DNA of 64,000 bases from Herbaspirillum sp. CF444 (GCF_000282135.1 NZ_AKJW01000016.1:62001-126000), one strand, 5' to 3'. Counted from the stretch's first letter, positions 45,483-56,133 are shown. The notes: generated by a model from the sequence alone, not told the origin. Made by a program: numbers and translations.

Positions 45483-46814
45483 TCAAATCAGTGTCTGTTC
45501 GGCAATATGCTGAAACACCCGGAAGTAATCCGGGAAAGTCTTGGCCACGCATTTCGGATCGTTGATGCGCACGCGCGTGCCTTGGCGCGCCGCGCCATCC
45601 AGGGATGCCAGGGAGAAACACATCGCCATGCGATGGTCGTCATAGGTATCGATGGTCGCGGGCGTCAGCTGCGCCGGCGGCGTCACGCTGAGGTAGTCGG
45701 CGCCCTCTTCCACGGTCGCGCCGAGCTTGCGCAGTTCGGTCGCCATGGCGGCCAGACGGTCGGTTTCCTTGACGCGCCAACTGGCGATATTGCGCAGGAC
45801 GCTGGTGCCGTCGGCGTACAAGGCCGCCACCGCGATCGTCATGGCGGCGTCGGGGATGTGGTTGAAGTCGGTATCGATGGCTTTCAGCACGCCATTGGAC
45901 GAGGCCTCGATCCAGTTGTCGCCCATGGTGATGGTCGCGCCCATCTGGCGCAGCGACTCGACGAAACGCACGTCGCCCTGGATGCTGTCCTTGCCGACGC
46001 CTTCCACCCTGATCGGTCCGCCGGCAATCGCACCGGCCGCCAGGAAGTAGGACGCGGAAGAAGCGTCGCCTTCGACGTGGATGACGTCCGGACTTTGATA
46101 GTGCTGTCCGGCCGCAACCGTGAACGATTGCCAGCCGTCGCGCTGCACTTCGATGCCGAAACGACGCATCAGGTTCAGGGTGATTTCGATGTAAGGCTTG
46201 GAAATCAGCTCGCCGACGACTTCGATCGTCATCGGCTCGCTCTTCGCCATCAAGGGCGCAGCCATGAGCAGCGCCGTAAGGAATTGGCTCGACACATTAC
46301 CGCGCACCTTCATGCGATGTGCGTTGAGCATGCCGCGGCGGATATGCAACGGCGGATAGCCGGCGTTGCCGGTGTATTCGATCTGCATGCCGACGTCGTT
46401 CAGGGCATCGACCAGATCGCCGATCGGACGCTCGTGCATGCGCGCCACGCCGTGCAAGGTGTAGTCGCCGCCGATGACCGCCAGCGCCGCCGTCAGCGGG
46501 CGAATCGCCGTACCGGCATTGCCCATGAATAAATCCGCCTGATGCACCGGCAACGCGCCGTCCACGCCATGCACGATGTAATCCTGCGTGCCGTCGACCT
46601 GCTCCCATTTGACGCCAAGCTGCTGCAAGGCCATCAGCATCACCAGCGTATCGTCGGAGGCCAGCAGATCCATGATTTTCGTCGTACCGCGCGACAAGGC
46701 CGCCAACAGAAGGATGCGGTTGGAGATGCTCTTGGAGCCCGGCAACTTGACCGTACCTTGTACGTGGGCGACAGGCGCCAGATCGATGTGATGTGGATAG
46801 GAGGCTTGCTTCAT
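45483..46814 (-). CDS. aroA: 3-phosphoshikimate 1-carboxyvinyltransferase (EPSP synthase)
   Basis: Sixth step of the shikimate pathway, adding enolpyruvyl to shikimate-3-phosphate. 443 residues, class I type: [10 protein letters not shown] at 24-33, GNAGTAIRP at 98-106, [10 protein letters not shown] (about 129) and [11 protein letters not shown]. The class I GNAGTA loop is the glyphosate-sensitive form. It lies 99 bases after tyrA. Confidence 0.96.
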   Translation of the reverse strand: MKQASYPHHIDLAPVAHVQGTVKLPGSKSISNRILLLAALSRGTTKIMDLLASDDTLVMLMALQQLGVKWEQVDGTQDYIVHGVDGALPVHQADLFMGNAGTAIRPLTAALAVIGGDYTLHGVARMHERPIGDLVDALNDVGMQIEYTGNAGYPPLHIRRGMLNAHRMKVRGNVSSQFLTALLMAAPLMAKSEPMTIEVVGELISKPYIEITLNLMRRFGIEVQRDGWQSFTVAAGQHYQSPDVIHVEGDASSASYFLAAGAIAGGPIRVEGVGKDSIQGDVRFVESLRQMGATITMGDNWIEASSNGVLKAIDTDFNHIPDAAMTIAVAALYADGTSVLRNIASWRVKETDRLAAMATELRKLGATVEEGADYLSVTPPAQLTPATIDTYDDHRMAMCFSLASLDGAARQGTRVRINDPKCVAKTFPDYFRVFQHIAEQTLI

Positions 46815-46913
46815 CGGAATTCGTTGCTCACAAGGTTAATAGCGAATTAATAACGGACTGACAGCGGAAGTACTTCGGGCCGGCAATGGCGGCAAATACT
46901 GTTGACAAGCAGC

Positions 46914-47810
46914 TTAGTCGCCGCCCTCTTTGCTTTGCCGCTCGGCCGTTTCGATGGCTACAGACCAATTGTGCCGTGCCTGCTGGGCATTTGCGTAAAT
47001 TTTTTCCAGGCCCTCGCTGTCGCGCTCGACCAGCATCTTGCGCATGCGGATCAGTTGGACCAGATACGCGTCGAGCTCGTGCAGCAAGGCCGCGCGATTG
47101 GCGAGCGAAATATCGCGCCACATTTCCGGCGAAGAACCCGCAATGCGCGTGAAGTCGCGGAAACCGCTGGCGGCGTATTGAAACAGGACAGGCGCGTGCG
47201 GCTTCGACGCGATGTCGTCCACCAGCGCATACGCCAGCAAGTGCGGCAAATGACTGACCGACGCAAAGACGGCGTCATGCTCTTGCGGAGTCAGGCGATG
47301 AATGAGCGCCCCGCAGGCCTGCCAGGATTGCGCCACGCGGTCGATGTCCTGCTCGGTGTTTTCCGGCAAGGAAGTGATCACCGTTTTCTTGCCCACGTAC
47401 AGATCCGCCAAGGCCGCGTCCGGACCGTTTTGCTCGCGACCTGCAATCGGATGTCCCGGCACGAATTGCGCGATCTTGTCGCCCAATGCTTCGCGCGCGG
47501 CGGCAACCACGTCGGCCTTGGTGCTGCCGGCATCCGTCACGACGGTGCCCGGTTGCAGATGTGGCGCGATGCTTGCCAGAATCGCACCGGTCTGTGCGAC
47601 CGGCGCCGCCAGCATGATCAGATCCGCACCTTGCACGGCATCGGCAACATTGGTGCTGAGCTCATCGATGATGCCCAGTTCCTTTGCACGCAACAGCGAT
47701 GTTTCGCTACGGCCGACACCGACCACATGTTCTGCGGCACCGGCCTTTTTCAAGGCCAGTGCGAACGAACCGCCGATCAGGCCGACGCCAAAGACAACAA
47801 TTTTCTTCAC
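46914..47810 (-). CDS. tyrA: prephenate dehydrogenase (TyrA family)
   Basis: NAD(P)-dependent enzyme of 298 residues for tyrosine synthesis. Rossmann GVGLIGGSFALALK (8-21), GHPIAGRE (about 118, catalytic His) and HDAVFASVSHLPHLLAY (about 177). The start codon is GTG (47808-47810), giving MKKIVVFG; no ATG is suitably placed. It could use arogenate as well, which sequence alone does not decide. It begins 12 bases after hisC. Confidence 0.94.
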   Translation of the reverse strand: MKKIVVFGVGLIGGSFALALKKAGAAEHVVGVGRSETSLLRAKELGIIDELSTNVADAVQGADLIMLAAPVAQTGAILASIAPHLQPGTVVTDAGSTKADVVAAAREALGDKIAQFVPGHPIAGREQNGPDAALADLYVGKKTVITSLPENTEQDIDRVAQSWQACGALIHRLTPQEHDAVFASVSHLPHLLAYALVDDIASKPHAPVLFQYAASGFRDFTRIAGSSPEMWRDISLANRAALLHELDAYLVQLIRMRKMLVERDSEGLEKIYANAQQARHNWSVAIETAERQSKEGGD

Positions 47811-47822
47811 TATGCTCAGCCT

Positions 47823-48929
47823 TCAGCCCAGAACGACTTTCAATGCGTCGATGAACGCAGCGTTTTCTTCGGGCAGGCCGATGGTGATGCGCAGCCATTG
47901 CGGCAAGCCGTAGTTGCCGACCGGGCGCACGATGATGCCCTTCTTCAGCAAGGCCAGGTTGACGCGCGCACCGGCGCCGTCGTCATCCCCCACCTTGACC
48001 AGCACGAAGTTGCCGTACGACGGTACATACTTCAGGCCGAGCACGTCGAACGCGGCGATCAGTTGCCGGTAGCCCTGCGCATTGATCTCGGCGCTCTTTT
48101 GCAGGAATGCCTTGTCGTTGAGCGCAGCGACCGCGGCTGCTTGCGCCAGCGAATTGACGTTGAACGGTTGGCGGATGCGATTGAGCAAATCGGTCACGCC
48201 CGGCTGCGCAATCGCAAAGCCGACGCGCAAACCGGCCAGGCCATAAGCCTTGGACATGGTGCGCGAGACGATCAGGTTCGGATAGGTGCGCACCCAGTCG
48301 GTCGACTCGTATTGCAGATCGGCCGACAAATACTCGTTGTAGGCCTCGTCGATCACCACCACCACGTGTTGCGGCACAGCCTTGAGGAAGGCATCCAGCT
48401 CCGCCGGCGGCAAGAAGGTGCCGGTCGGGTTGTTCGGATTGGCGATATAGATCAGGCGCGTGTCGTCGGCGATGGCAGCCGCCATGGCTGACAAGTCGTG
48501 GCCGAAATCCCTGGCCTTGACTTCAATCGCGCGCGCACCGACCGCTTGCGTCGCCAGCGCATAGACCAAGAAGCCGTATTGCGCGTAGACCACCGATTGC
48601 TTCGGCTGCACGAAGGCATGCGCCGCCAGCTCCAGGATGTCGTTGCTGCCGTTGCCGAGCGTGATCCAGTCTTGCGGGACGTTGTACTTGGCGCTGATGG
48701 CCGCCTTCAGGTCGAAGCCGTTGGCATCGGGATAGCGGCCGATATCGGCGACCGCCTTCTGCATGGCCAGCCTGGCCGACTCAGGCATGCCCAACGGGTT
48801 TTCGTTGGATGCCAGTTTGATGATCTTGCTTTCTTCCAGGCCGAATTCACGCGCGACTTCGGCGATCGGTTTGCCTGCCTGGTACGGCGCGAGCGCGCGC
48901 ACATATTCCGGACCAAATTGTGTGGACAT
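47823..48929 (-). CDS. hisC: histidinol-phosphate aminotransferase (second-copy type)
   Basis: Class I/II PLP enzyme of 368 residues. SNENPLG (41-47), NPNNPTG (164-170) and the PLP lysine Lys227 in SRTMSKAYGLAGLRVG. Next to tyrA and pheA, HisC2-type enzymes also act as aromatic aminotransferases, making phenylalanine and tyrosine from their keto acids; here the location supports that role. The his operon is not in this window. Confidence 0.94.
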   Translation of the reverse strand: MSTQFGPEYVRALAPYQAGKPIAEVAREFGLEESKIIKLASNENPLGMPESARLAMQKAVADIGRYPDANGFDLKAAISAKYNVPQDWITLGNGSNDILELAAHAFVQPKQSVVYAQYGFLVYALATQAVGARAIEVKARDFGHDLSAMAAAIADDTRLIYIANPNNPTGTFLPPAELDAFLKAVPQHVVVVIDEAYNEYLSADLQYESTDWVRTYPNLIVSRTMSKAYGLAGLRVGFAIAQPGVTDLLNRIRQPFNVNSLAQAAAVAALNDKAFLQKSAEINAQGYRQLIAAFDVLGLKYVPSYGNFVLVKVGDDDGAGARVNLALLKKGIIVRPVGNYGLPQWLRITIGLPEENAAFIDALKVVLG

Positions 48930-48947
48930 AATGAACCTTAGTATGAC

Positions 48948-50024
48948 TTAAACGGTGAAAGGATAGGAGCCCAGCAGCTTGAAGAAAGCAGCGTTCTCTT
49001 TTAATTCGGCCAGCGCCTTGGCGACTTTTTCGTCTTGTTCGTGACCTTCGAGATCGACGTAAAAATAGTATTCCCACGCCCCCATGCGCGCCGGGCGCGA
49101 CTCGAAGCGCGTCATCGACACGCCGTGCCTGGCCAACGGCGCCAGCAAGTTGTAGACGGCGCCGGCCTTGTTCGGCACCGACAGTACGATGGAGGTCTGA
49201 TCGCGTCCCGACGGCGCCGTTTGCAGGCGGCCGATGACGGCAAAACGGGTGCGGTTGTGCGGATCGTCCTGGATATGCGCGTTGACGGTTTGCAGGCTGT
49301 ACTTCTGCCCCGCAATTTCGCCGGCGATGGCGGCCACGGTGATATCTTCACCAGCCATGCGCGCAGCTTCGGCATTCGACGCCACGGCCTGACGCTCGAT
49401 GGTCGGATAGTTCTGATTCAGCCACGCGTTGCATTGCGCCAGCGCCTGCGAGTGCGCGCAGATGCGCGTGATGCCTTGCATGCCGCCATTTTTGGTCATC
49501 AGGCTGTGATGCACGGGAATCGAAATCTCGCCGCTGATGCGCAACGTGGTTTGCAGCAACAGATCCAGCGTCCGGTTGATCACGCCTTCGGAAGAATTCT
49601 CGATCGGCACCACGCCGAAATCGGCAGTGCCGGCTTCAGCGTCGCGGAATACTTCGTCAATCGAAACGCAGGGCAAACCCTCGACCGCATGACCGAACTG
49701 CTGGTACACGGCTTGTTCGCTGAAGGTGCCTTCCGGGCCGAGATAAGCAACCACGACGCGCTTTTCCAGCGCGCGACAAGCCGACATGACTTCCCGGAAA
49801 ATGGTCTGGATATCGGTACCGAGCAGCGGACCGGGATTGCGCTCGGCAGCCTTGCGCAGCACCTGGGCTTCACGCTCGGGGCGAAACACCGGCGCGTTGG
49901 TCTCGGCCTTGACGTGGCCGACTTCCTGCGCAACGCGGGCGCGCTGGTTCAGCAAATCGAGAATTTGCGCATCGATGGCGTCGATCTTCTGACGCAGGGG
50001 CAAGAGTTTATCGTCACTCATCAT
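48948..50024 (-). CDS. pheA: P-protein: chorismate mutase / prephenate dehydratase
   Basis: Bifunctional enzyme of 358 residues converting chorismate via prephenate to phenylpyruvate. The AroQ chorismate mutase helical domain is at about 5-88, the prephenate dehydratase domain at about 92-270 (YLGPEGTFSEQ, NRTRFAVIG with the TRF motif) and the C-terminal ACT domain at about 280-355 (phenylalanine feedback; ESRPARMGAWEYYFYVD). Two consecutive ATGs are possible starts; the first is used. It follows serC by 132 bases. Confidence 0.96.
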   Translation of the reverse strand: MMSDDKLLPLRQKIDAIDAQILDLLNQRARVAQEVGHVKAETNAPVFRPEREAQVLRKAAERNPGPLLGTDIQTIFREVMSACRALEKRVVVAYLGPEGTFSEQAVYQQFGHAVEGLPCVSIDEVFRDAEAGTADFGVVPIENSSEGVINRTLDLLLQTTLRISGEISIPVHHSLMTKNGGMQGITRICAHSQALAQCNAWLNQNYPTIERQAVASNAEAARMAGEDITVAAIAGEIAGQKYSLQTVNAHIQDDPHNRTRFAVIGRLQTAPSGRDQTSIVLSVPNKAGAVYNLLAPLARHGVSMTRFESRPARMGAWEYYFYVDLEGHEQDEKVAKALAELKENAAFFKLLGSYPFTV

Positions 50025-50156
50025 GGTCTTTCTTATTACGCGTTTGCCTCATCAAGAGGCTATTGCAAAGCAAAGCTGGCCAGGCGCAGCATCGCAGACA
50101 GTGCGTCAGCACGGCAAGACGTTGCAACGACGCCAGATTTGTTTTGCAGCGGCCTC

Positions 50157-51254
50157 TTAGCCGTGAGTTTGTTCGAAGTCGCGGAGATACGCCACCAGCG
50201 CCTCAACACCTTCTATCGGCATCGCGTTGTAGATCGATGCGCGCATGCCGCCGACCGACTTGTGGCCTTTCAGCTGCAGCAGACCGCGCTCTTTGGCGCC
50301 GGTCAGGAATGTCTCGTTCAGTGCGTCGTCATGCAGGAAAAACGGCGCGTTCATGCGCGAGCGGCAATCCCTGGCAATGCGGGTTGTATAAAATTCGGTG
50401 CTATCCAGATAGTTGTACAGCAAGTCCGCCTTGGCGATGTTGCGGCGCTCCATCTCGACCACGCCGCCCTGGCGCTTGAGCCACTGGAACACCAGGCCGG
50501 CGATGTAAATCGCGTAGGTCGGCGGCGTGTTGTACATGGAATCGTTGTCGGCCACGATCTTCCAGTCGAACGCGGAAGGGCAAATCGGCAAGGCATGGCC
50601 CAGCAGGTCTTCGCGCACGATGACGATGGTCAGGCCGGCCGGACCGATGTTCTTTTGCGCGCCGCCGTAGATGACGCCGTACTTGGAGACATCCACCGCG
50701 CGCGACAGAATGTGCGACGACATGTCCGCCACGATAGGCGCATTGTCGGTGTCGGCAGCGACGTCCGGCGTGAACTGGTACTCGACGCCGTCGATGGTCT
50801 CGTTGGTGCACAGGTGAACGTAGGCGGCGTTGCGCGACAGCTTCCACGACTCGCGCGCAGGAATGCTGGCGAATTTCTCAGCCTCTGACGATGCGGCGAC
50901 GTTGACCTCGCAATAGCGGCGCGCTTCCTTGATCGACTTGGTCGACCACGAACCGGTGTTGACGTAATCGGCAACGCCGGTTTTGCCGCGCAGCGCCGCC
51001 AGATTCATCGGAATGATGGCGTTCTCGGCGATGGCGCCGCCTTGCAAAAACAGGATCTTGTAATTGGAGGGAACCGCAAACAGCTCGCGCATATCGCGCA
51101 ATGCTGCTTCGATGATCGACATGTATTCCTTGCCGCGATGACTCATTTCCATCACGGACATGCCGCTGCCGTGCCAGTCCAGCATTTCGTCAGCAGCTTG
51201 CTGCAACACTTCTTTCGGCAATACGGCCGGGCCAGCGGAAAAATTGTAGACCAT
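50157..51254 (-). CDS. serC: phosphoserine aminotransferase
   Basis: PLP enzyme of 365 residues in serine (and pyridoxal phosphate) synthesis. NFSAGPA (4-10), MEMSHRG (35-41), and the PLP lysine Lys201 in [12 protein letters not shown]. The ATG at 51254 gives the family N-terminus MVYNFSAGP; an in-frame upstream extension is hydrophobic only because the leader is T-rich, so it is rejected. First gene downstream of the gyrA terminator in the serC-pheA-hisC-tyrA-aroA run. Confidence 0.96.
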   Translation of the reverse strand: MVYNFSAGPAVLPKEVLQQAADEMLDWHGSGMSVMEMSHRGKEYMSIIEAALRDMRELFAVPSNYKILFLQGGAIAENAIIPMNLAALRGKTGVADYVNTGSWSTKSIKEARRYCEVNVAASSEAEKFASIPARESWKLSRNAAYVHLCTNETIDGVEYQFTPDVAADTDNAPIVADMSSHILSRAVDVSKYGVIYGGAQKNIGPAGLTIVIVREDLLGHALPICPSAFDWKIVADNDSMYNTPPTYAIYIAGLVFQWLKRQGGVVEMERRNIAKADLLYNYLDSTEFYTTRIARDCRSRMNAPFFLHDDALNETFLTGAKERGLLQLKGHKSVGGMRASIYNAMPIEGVEALVAYLRDFEQTHG

Positions 51255-51382
51255 GATCCAGGGTAAAAATAAAGAAAAGACCAAGCAACGATACAAGAAT
51301 ACGAGCAGGAAGGACAGGAACAGAAGACCGAACAAACAGGCAGAACAAGCTGGCGAAACAAATAAACAAACGCAGCAGGATG
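51255..51382 (-). promoter_or_regulatory. U/C-rich, A-poor serC leader region
   Basis: The 120-odd bases between the gyrA terminator and the serC ATG contain only about five Ts on the plus strand, so the serC transcript here would be almost free of A and rich in U. Such composition suggests an unstructured leader. I see no clear promoter hexamers. Confidence 0.4.
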
Positions 51383-51411
51383 AAAATGACCGGCCATCAG
51401 CCGGTCATTTT
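51383..51411 (-). terminator. Rho-independent terminator after gyrA
   Basis: AAAATGACCGGC (51383-51394), a CATCA loop and GCCGGTCATTTT (51400-51411), a 12-bp stem ending in T/A runs on both sides, 15 bases after the gyrA stop. Confidence 0.87.
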
Positions 51412-51425
51412 CTGTTCAGCCCGGC

Positions 51426-54101
51426 TTATTCCGCAGGTGCGTCGCCTTCGCCGGCGGCAGCTGCATCACCGCCTTCGGCATCAACTGCACCTTCGACGTC
51501 GTCTTCGGCCTTGTCTTCTTCGGCATCAGACTCAACCACACGCTGCAGACCGCTCAGCTTGGTGCCGTCTTCCACTGCGATCAGCGTCACGCCTTGTGTC
51601 GCACGACCCATTTCGCGGATTTCCGCGACACGGGTACGGATCAGCACGCCGCCGGTGGTGATCAGCATGATTTCATCGCTGGCTTCCACCAATGTCGCAG
51701 CAACAACCTTGCCGTTGCGCTCGCTGGTCTGGATCGCGATCATGCCCTTGGTGCCGCGACCGTGACGGGTGTATTCCGTGATCGGCGTACGTTTGCCGAA
51801 GCCGTTTTCGGTTGCCGTCAGGACGGATTGCTGTTCGTTCTCAGCGACCAGCAAGGCAATGACTTGCTGACCATCTTCCAGGTTCATGCCGCGCACGCCG
51901 CGTGCCGTACGGCCCATCGGACGCACATCGTTTTCGTCGAAGCGCACTGCCTTGCCGGAGTCGGAGAACAGCATGACGTCGTGCTGACCGTCAGTCAGCG
52001 CAGCGCCGATCAGGAAGTCGCCTTCGTCGAGGTCGACCGCGATGATGCCGGCCTTGCGCGGATTGCTGAAGTCGGACAGCGGCGTCTTCTTGACGGTGCC
52101 GAGGCTGGTCGACATGAAGACGTAACGGTCTTCAGGGAAAGTACGGTTCTCGCCGGAGACCGGCAGGATGACCGTGATCTTTTCACCATCTTGCAGCGGG
52201 AACATGTTGACGATCGGCTTGCCGCGCGAATTGCGCGAGCCTTGCGGCACTTCCCATACCTTCAGCCAGTACATGCGACCGCGGTTGGAGAAGCACAGGA
52301 TGTAATCGTGCGTGTTGGCGATGAACAGCTGATCGATCCAGTCGTCATCCTTGGTCGCCATGGCTTGCTTGCCGCGGCCGCCGCGTTTTTGCGCGCGGTA
52401 TTCGGAGACCGGTTGCGACTTCATGTAGCCGGTGTGCGACAAGGTCACGACCAGGTCTTGCGGCGTGATCAGGTCTTCGGTGCCGAGGTCGGTGGCGTTG
52501 AGTTCGATGGTCGAACGACGCTCGTCCTTGGCGCCGATGCCGAAGTCGTTCTTGGCGGCGTTCAGTTCGTCGGTGATGATGGCAGTAACGCGAGCCGGCT
52601 TGGACAGAATGTCCAGCAAGTCGGCGATCTGCTCCATGACTTCCTTGTACTCGTTGACGATCTTGTCCTGCTCCAGACCGGTCAGACGTTGCAGACGCAT
52701 TTGCAGGATTTCCTGCGCCTGGTCGTCGGACAGCTTGTACAGGCCGTCGTTTTGGATACCGTAGTGCGTCGGCAGATTTTCCGGACGGAAGGCATTGATG
52801 CCGCCGGTGTTTTCTGCGCCGGTGCGCGCCAGCATCTCGCGCACCATGGACGAATCCCAGGCGCGCGCCATCAGTTCGGTCTTCGCGACCGGCGGCGTCG
52901 GCGCCGCGCGGATGATCGCGATGAAGTCGTCGATGTTGGCCAGCGCAACGGCCAGACCTTCCAGCACGTGACCACGTTCGCGCGCCTTGCGCAGTTCGAA
53001 AATGGTGCGGCGGGTAACGACTTCGCGGCGATGCGACAGGAAGCACTCCAGCATCTGCTTCAGGTTCAGCAGCTTGGGCTGACGATCCACCAGCGCCACC
53101 ATGTTCATGCCGAAGGTGTCTTGCAGCTGGGTCTGCTTGTACAGATTGTTCAGCACGACCTCGGGCACTTCGCCGCGCTTGAGTTCGATGACGACGCGCA
53201 TGCCGGACTTGTCGGACTCGTCGCGCAGGTCGGAAATGCCGTCCAGCTTCTTGTCGCGCACCAGTTCTGCGATACGTTCCAGCAAGGCCTTCTTGTTGAC
53301 CTGATACGGCAGCTCGTCGACGATGATCGCGGTACGGCCTTCACGACCGAATTCCTCGAAGTGCGTCTTGGCGCGCATGACCACGCGACCGCGACCGGTG
53401 CGATAACCATCGCGCACGCCGGAGACGCCATAGATGATGCCGCCCGTCGGGAAGTCCGGAGCAGGAATCAGCTCGATCAGTTCATCCACCGTGCAATTGG
53501 CGTTCGACAACACGTGCAGCGCGCCGTTGATGACTTCGGTGATGTTGTGCGGAGGAATGTTGGTCGCCATGCCCACCGCGATACCGGACGAACCGTTAAT
53601 CAACAGATTGGGGATGCGAGTCGGCAGGACGGAAGGTTCTTTTTCCTTGCCGTCGTAGTTGGGGTCGAAATCGACGGTTTCTTTTTCGATGTCGGCCAGC
53701 AGCTCGTTGGCGATCTTGTCGAGGCGGCACTCGGTATAACGCATCGCCGCGGCGCCGTCGCCGTCGATCGAACCAAAGTTGCCCTGGCCGTCGACCAGCA
53801 TGTAACGCAGCGAAAAGTCCTGCGCCATGCGCACCAGCGTGTCGTAAATAGAAGCGTCGCCGTGCGGGTGGTATTTACCCATGACTTCACCGACCACACG
53901 CGCACACTTCACGAACGGGCGGTTCCAGACGTTGTTCATCTCGTGCATGGCAAACAGCACGCGGCGATGCACCGGCTTCAGGCCGTCGCGCACGTCCGGC
54001 AGAGCACGGCCCACGATCACGCTCATGGCGTAGTCGAGGTAGCTCTTGCGCATCTCTTCTTCAAGGGAAATGGGGATGGTTTCTTTGGCGAATTGATCCA
54101 T
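51426..54101 (-). CDS. gyrA: DNA gyrase subunit A
   Basis: Type II topoisomerase subunit of 891 residues that cuts and reseals DNA. The ATG at 54101 (MDQFAKET) gives numbering in register with E. coli: catalytic Tyr122 in AAMRYTE and Asp87 in the quinolone region. Position 83 is Ala ([10 protein letters not shown]) where E. coli has Ser. A GyrA-box QKRGGRG lies near residue 567, at the start of the beta-pinwheel C-terminal domain, so DNA wrapping should be intact. The protein ends in an acidic, Ala/Glu/Asp-rich tail. A TTG two codons upstream is also open but less likely. It is followed by a strong terminator and then serC. Confidence 0.97.
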   Translation of the reverse strand: MDQFAKETIPISLEEEMRKSYLDYAMSVIVGRALPDVRDGLKPVHRRVLFAMHEMNNVWNRPFVKCARVVGEVMGKYHPHGDASIYDTLVRMAQDFSLRYMLVDGQGNFGSIDGDGAAAMRYTECRLDKIANELLADIEKETVDFDPNYDGKEKEPSVLPTRIPNLLINGSSGIAVGMATNIPPHNITEVINGALHVLSNANCTVDELIELIPAPDFPTGGIIYGVSGVRDGYRTGRGRVVMRAKTHFEEFGREGRTAIIVDELPYQVNKKALLERIAELVRDKKLDGISDLRDESDKSGMRVVIELKRGEVPEVVLNNLYKQTQLQDTFGMNMVALVDRQPKLLNLKQMLECFLSHRREVVTRRTIFELRKARERGHVLEGLAVALANIDDFIAIIRAAPTPPVAKTELMARAWDSSMVREMLARTGAENTGGINAFRPENLPTHYGIQNDGLYKLSDDQAQEILQMRLQRLTGLEQDKIVNEYKEVMEQIADLLDILSKPARVTAIITDELNAAKNDFGIGAKDERRSTIELNATDLGTEDLITPQDLVVTLSHTGYMKSQPVSEYRAQKRGGRGKQAMATKDDDWIDQLFIANTHDYILCFSNRGRMYWLKVWEVPQGSRNSRGKPIVNMFPLQDGEKITVILPVSGENRTFPEDRYVFMSTSLGTVKKTPLSDFSNPRKAGIIAVDLDEGDFLIGAALTDGQHDVMLFSDSGKAVRFDENDVRPMGRTARGVRGMNLEDGQQVIALLVAENEQQSVLTATENGFGKRTPITEYTRHGRGTKGMIAIQTSERNGKVVAATLVEASDEIMLITTGGVLIRTRVAEIREMGRATQGVTLIAVEDGTKLSGLQRVVESDAEEDKAEDDVEGAVDAEGGDAAAAGEGDAPAE

Positions 54102-54443
54102 TGGCAAGTCGGAAGGTATTGATCTTGGTTGGTAAATCAGACCCGCAACGGCATGACTAAAACGTCCATAACGCGTCCATAGCGGGTAGCGACTTTAAAC
54201 CAAGCATTCTAGCACGCCGAGCCTTGTTGCCACGGGTTTTAGCTATGGGGCAATATGCAGCCGCCGGCATAAACAATTGCAGCCATGGCGGCAATTATGA
54301 TTAAAATGCGAGCCTTCCCCGGGAAATTGCAAATTCAAGGCAACAGGCTTTTTTGCCGCGAAGCAAAGCCGGCATATCCAAGGAGTCTTTTGGACTATCT
54401 TCAGCATCATTCGCCTCGCACCAGTCTCAACATACTAATTAAT
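54102..54443. other. 342-base gyrA / ompA-like divergent region
   Basis: Holds promoters for gyrA (leftward) and the OmpA-like gene (rightward). A 20-base near-palindrome, ATTGC-A-GCCATGGC-G-GCAAT, lies at 54276-54295. The OmpA-like frame is open through part of it (from 54285), but family comparison puts the true start at 54444. Confidence 0.45.
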
Positions 54444-55130
54444 ATGTCCTATAAATTTACCGCCGGATTCCTGCTTTGCCTTTTCGCCACCATCGCTGGC
54501 GCACAGAATCTCACCAACATCCCCGCCACGCCTGCTTCGTCCGCGTACAACCAGGACAATCAAGGCAATATTGCACGCAGCCAATACGGCCTGTGCTGGC
54601 GTACCGGCTACTGGACGCCCTCCGACTCGGTTACCGGCTGCGACGGAGAATTGTCGCCGCCCGTCGCCAACCCGATTGCACCGGCGCTGGTGAACAATCC
54701 GGCTGCGATCGCTTCCACCGATCACGCCGCGACTACCGCTGCAACGAATTGCAATTTCGCAGTCACCTTGGGCGGCGACCGGATTTTCGGTTTTGGCATG
54801 ACTGGTTTAAATAGCGCAGCCACCAGCATTCTCGACCAGGAAGTCGTCGAAAAGCTGAAGGCTTGCTATCAAATTGACAACATCCTCGTCACCGGCCACG
54901 CCGATCGCCTGGGCACGCAGAAACATAATCAGGAAATTTCACTCAAACGAGCAGAAGCCGTTGCCACATTTCTGAAAAGCAAACATGTGTCCGCACCAAT
55001 CAAGACAGCTGGCGCCGGCAACGCCGAGTCGGTCAGCAACTGCCCGGACAGGCTTGCCGGCAAGAAATTAACAAGTTGCCTATCACCTGACAGGCGCGTG
55101 GTTATTTCTGTGCAAGGGCATGAAAAATAA
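54444..55130 (+). CDS. OmpA-like peptidoglycan-binding protein, paralogue 1
   Basis: Exported protein of 228 residues. The signal peptide (1-20, IAGAQ) is followed by a short N-terminal part with the betaproteobacterial motif RSQYGLCWRTGYW and a nearby second Cys, then a linker and a C-terminal OmpA domain (about 115-225, ILVTGHADRLGTQKHN, LSLKRAEAV-like). There is no transmembrane beta-barrel and no lipobox, so it is probably periplasmic or loosely outer-membrane associated. The start is at 54444 because the signal peptide begins there. A paralogue follows at 55413. Confidence 0.88.
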   Translation: MSYKFTAGFLLCLFATIAGAQNLTNIPATPASSAYNQDNQGNIARSQYGLCWRTGYWTPSDSVTGCDGELSPPVANPIAPALVNNPAAIASTDHAATTAATNCNFAVTLGGDRIFGFGMTGLNSAATSILDQEVVEKLKACYQIDNILVTGHADRLGTQKHNQEISLKRAEAVATFLKSKHVSAPIKTAGAGNAESVSNCPDRLAGKKLTSCLSPDRRVVISVQGHEK

Positions 55131-55412
55131 GGTTTTTTACGCAAAAACTGACTTTTTTGGCAACTCACACAGCGCCTTCATAGAGGTAAACGTCTTGTTA
55201 CCAAAAAACAACAGAGTGCTAAAAACGTTGATTGGACTATTTGGCAACGTTCGCCGATTGCACCAGCCTGTGGCAGAATGGCGACTAAGTTCATTGCACG
55301 GTCCCCTGCAAAGGGACGTGTGACGACCTGAACACATGATATTATTCGTTTTTTTGATGTCGTAATTTTGTAGCGCAGTTTATCTGCGGATATCTCACCC
55401 GAGAGGAGAAAC

Positions 55413-56036
55413 ATGAACAAATTAGCAAAACTCGTCTTCGCTGCTGCGTCCGCAGCCATCGCTCTGTCTGCGACTGCACAGGAAATCAAGGACATTAAAG
55501 TTCGTCCGAACAGCCTGTACCTGCAAGACGGTCGTGACGTTGTAACCCGCAGCGGCTTCGGTCTGTGCTGGCAAACTGCGTTTGTTAACGGTCCTTGCGA
55601 AGAAGCACCTGCTCCAGTTGCTGCAGCTGCGGCTCCTGCTGCCGCTGCTCCTGCTGCGGCTCCTGCTGCTGCACCGACATCGGAAAAAGTCACCTACGCT
55701 GCTGACGCATTCTTCGACTTCGACAAGGCAGTCCTGAAGCCAGCTGGCAAGGCTAAACTGGACGAGTTGGTTGCTAACCTGAACGGCCTGAACCTGGAAG
55801 TTATCATCGCCGTTGGCCACACTGACTCCGTCGGTTCGGTTGCTTACAACCAAAAACTGTCCGTCCGCCGCGCTGAATCGGTCAAGGCATACCTGGTTTC
55901 CAAGGGTGTCGAAGCCAACCGCGTCTACACTGAAGGCAAGGGCAAATCGCAACCAGTCGCAGACAACAAGACTGCAGCTGGCCGCGCCAAGAACCGCCGC
56001 GTTGAAATCGAAGTTGTTGGTACACGTAACAAGTAA
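55413..56036 (+). CDS. ompA: OmpA family protein, paralogue 2 (major short OmpA)
   Basis: Abundant-type outer-envelope protein of 207 residues. Signal peptide (1-22, ATAQ), the [12 protein letters not shown] motif with a Cys pair, an Ala/Pro-rich flexible linker (about 65-88) and an OmpA-like peptidoglycan-binding domain (about 92-205: [34 protein letters not shown]). Like its neighbour it lacks the eight-stranded barrel. GAGAGGAG precedes the ATG. The 282-base leader has AACGTTG/CAACGTT (55224-55251) and GTCCC/GGGAC (55301-55317) hairpin arms, and codon use is biased to T/A-ending synonyms compared with neighbours, both in line with high expression. Confidence 0.92.
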   Translation: MNKLAKLVFAAASAAIALSATAQEIKDIKVRPNSLYLQDGRDVVTRSGFGLCWQTAFVNGPCEEAPAPVAAAAAPAAAAPAAAPAAAPTSEKVTYAADAFFDFDKAVLKPAGKAKLDELVANLNGLNLEVIIAVGHTDSVGSVAYNQKLSVRRAESVKAYLVSKGVEANRVYTEGKGKSQPVADNKTAAGRAKNRRVEIEVVGTRNK

Positions 56037-56060
56037 TTACCAGCAAGCGATTTTCAATCG

Positions 56061-56090
56061 AAAAAACCCCGCTTCGGCGGGGTTTTTTTA
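56061..56090 (+). terminator. Rho-independent terminator after ompA
   Basis: AAAAAACCCCGC (56061-56072), a UUCG tetraloop and GCGGGGTTTTTT (56077-56088), a very stable classical terminator. Confidence 0.93.
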
Positions 56091-56133
56091 TGGAAATTTG
56101 TTTTGTGCCGGACAGCAAGCCGATTGCTTCGGC

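Noticed and set aside
46902-48491. 529-codon plus-strand frame across tyrA and hisC
   Set aside because: Runs antisense over two well-supported genes; typical Gln/Arg/His-rich shadow composition.
51255-51335. 27-residue hydrophobic N-terminal extension of SerC
   Set aside because: Hydrophobicity results from the T-rich leader; SerC is cytoplasmic and the family start MVYNFSAGP is at 51254.
51594-54122. 842-codon open frame on the plus strand opposite gyrA
   Set aside because: Antisense shadow of gyrA caused by high GC and third-position bias; composition is His/Arg/Val/Asp-rich with no family resemblance and no ribosome site.
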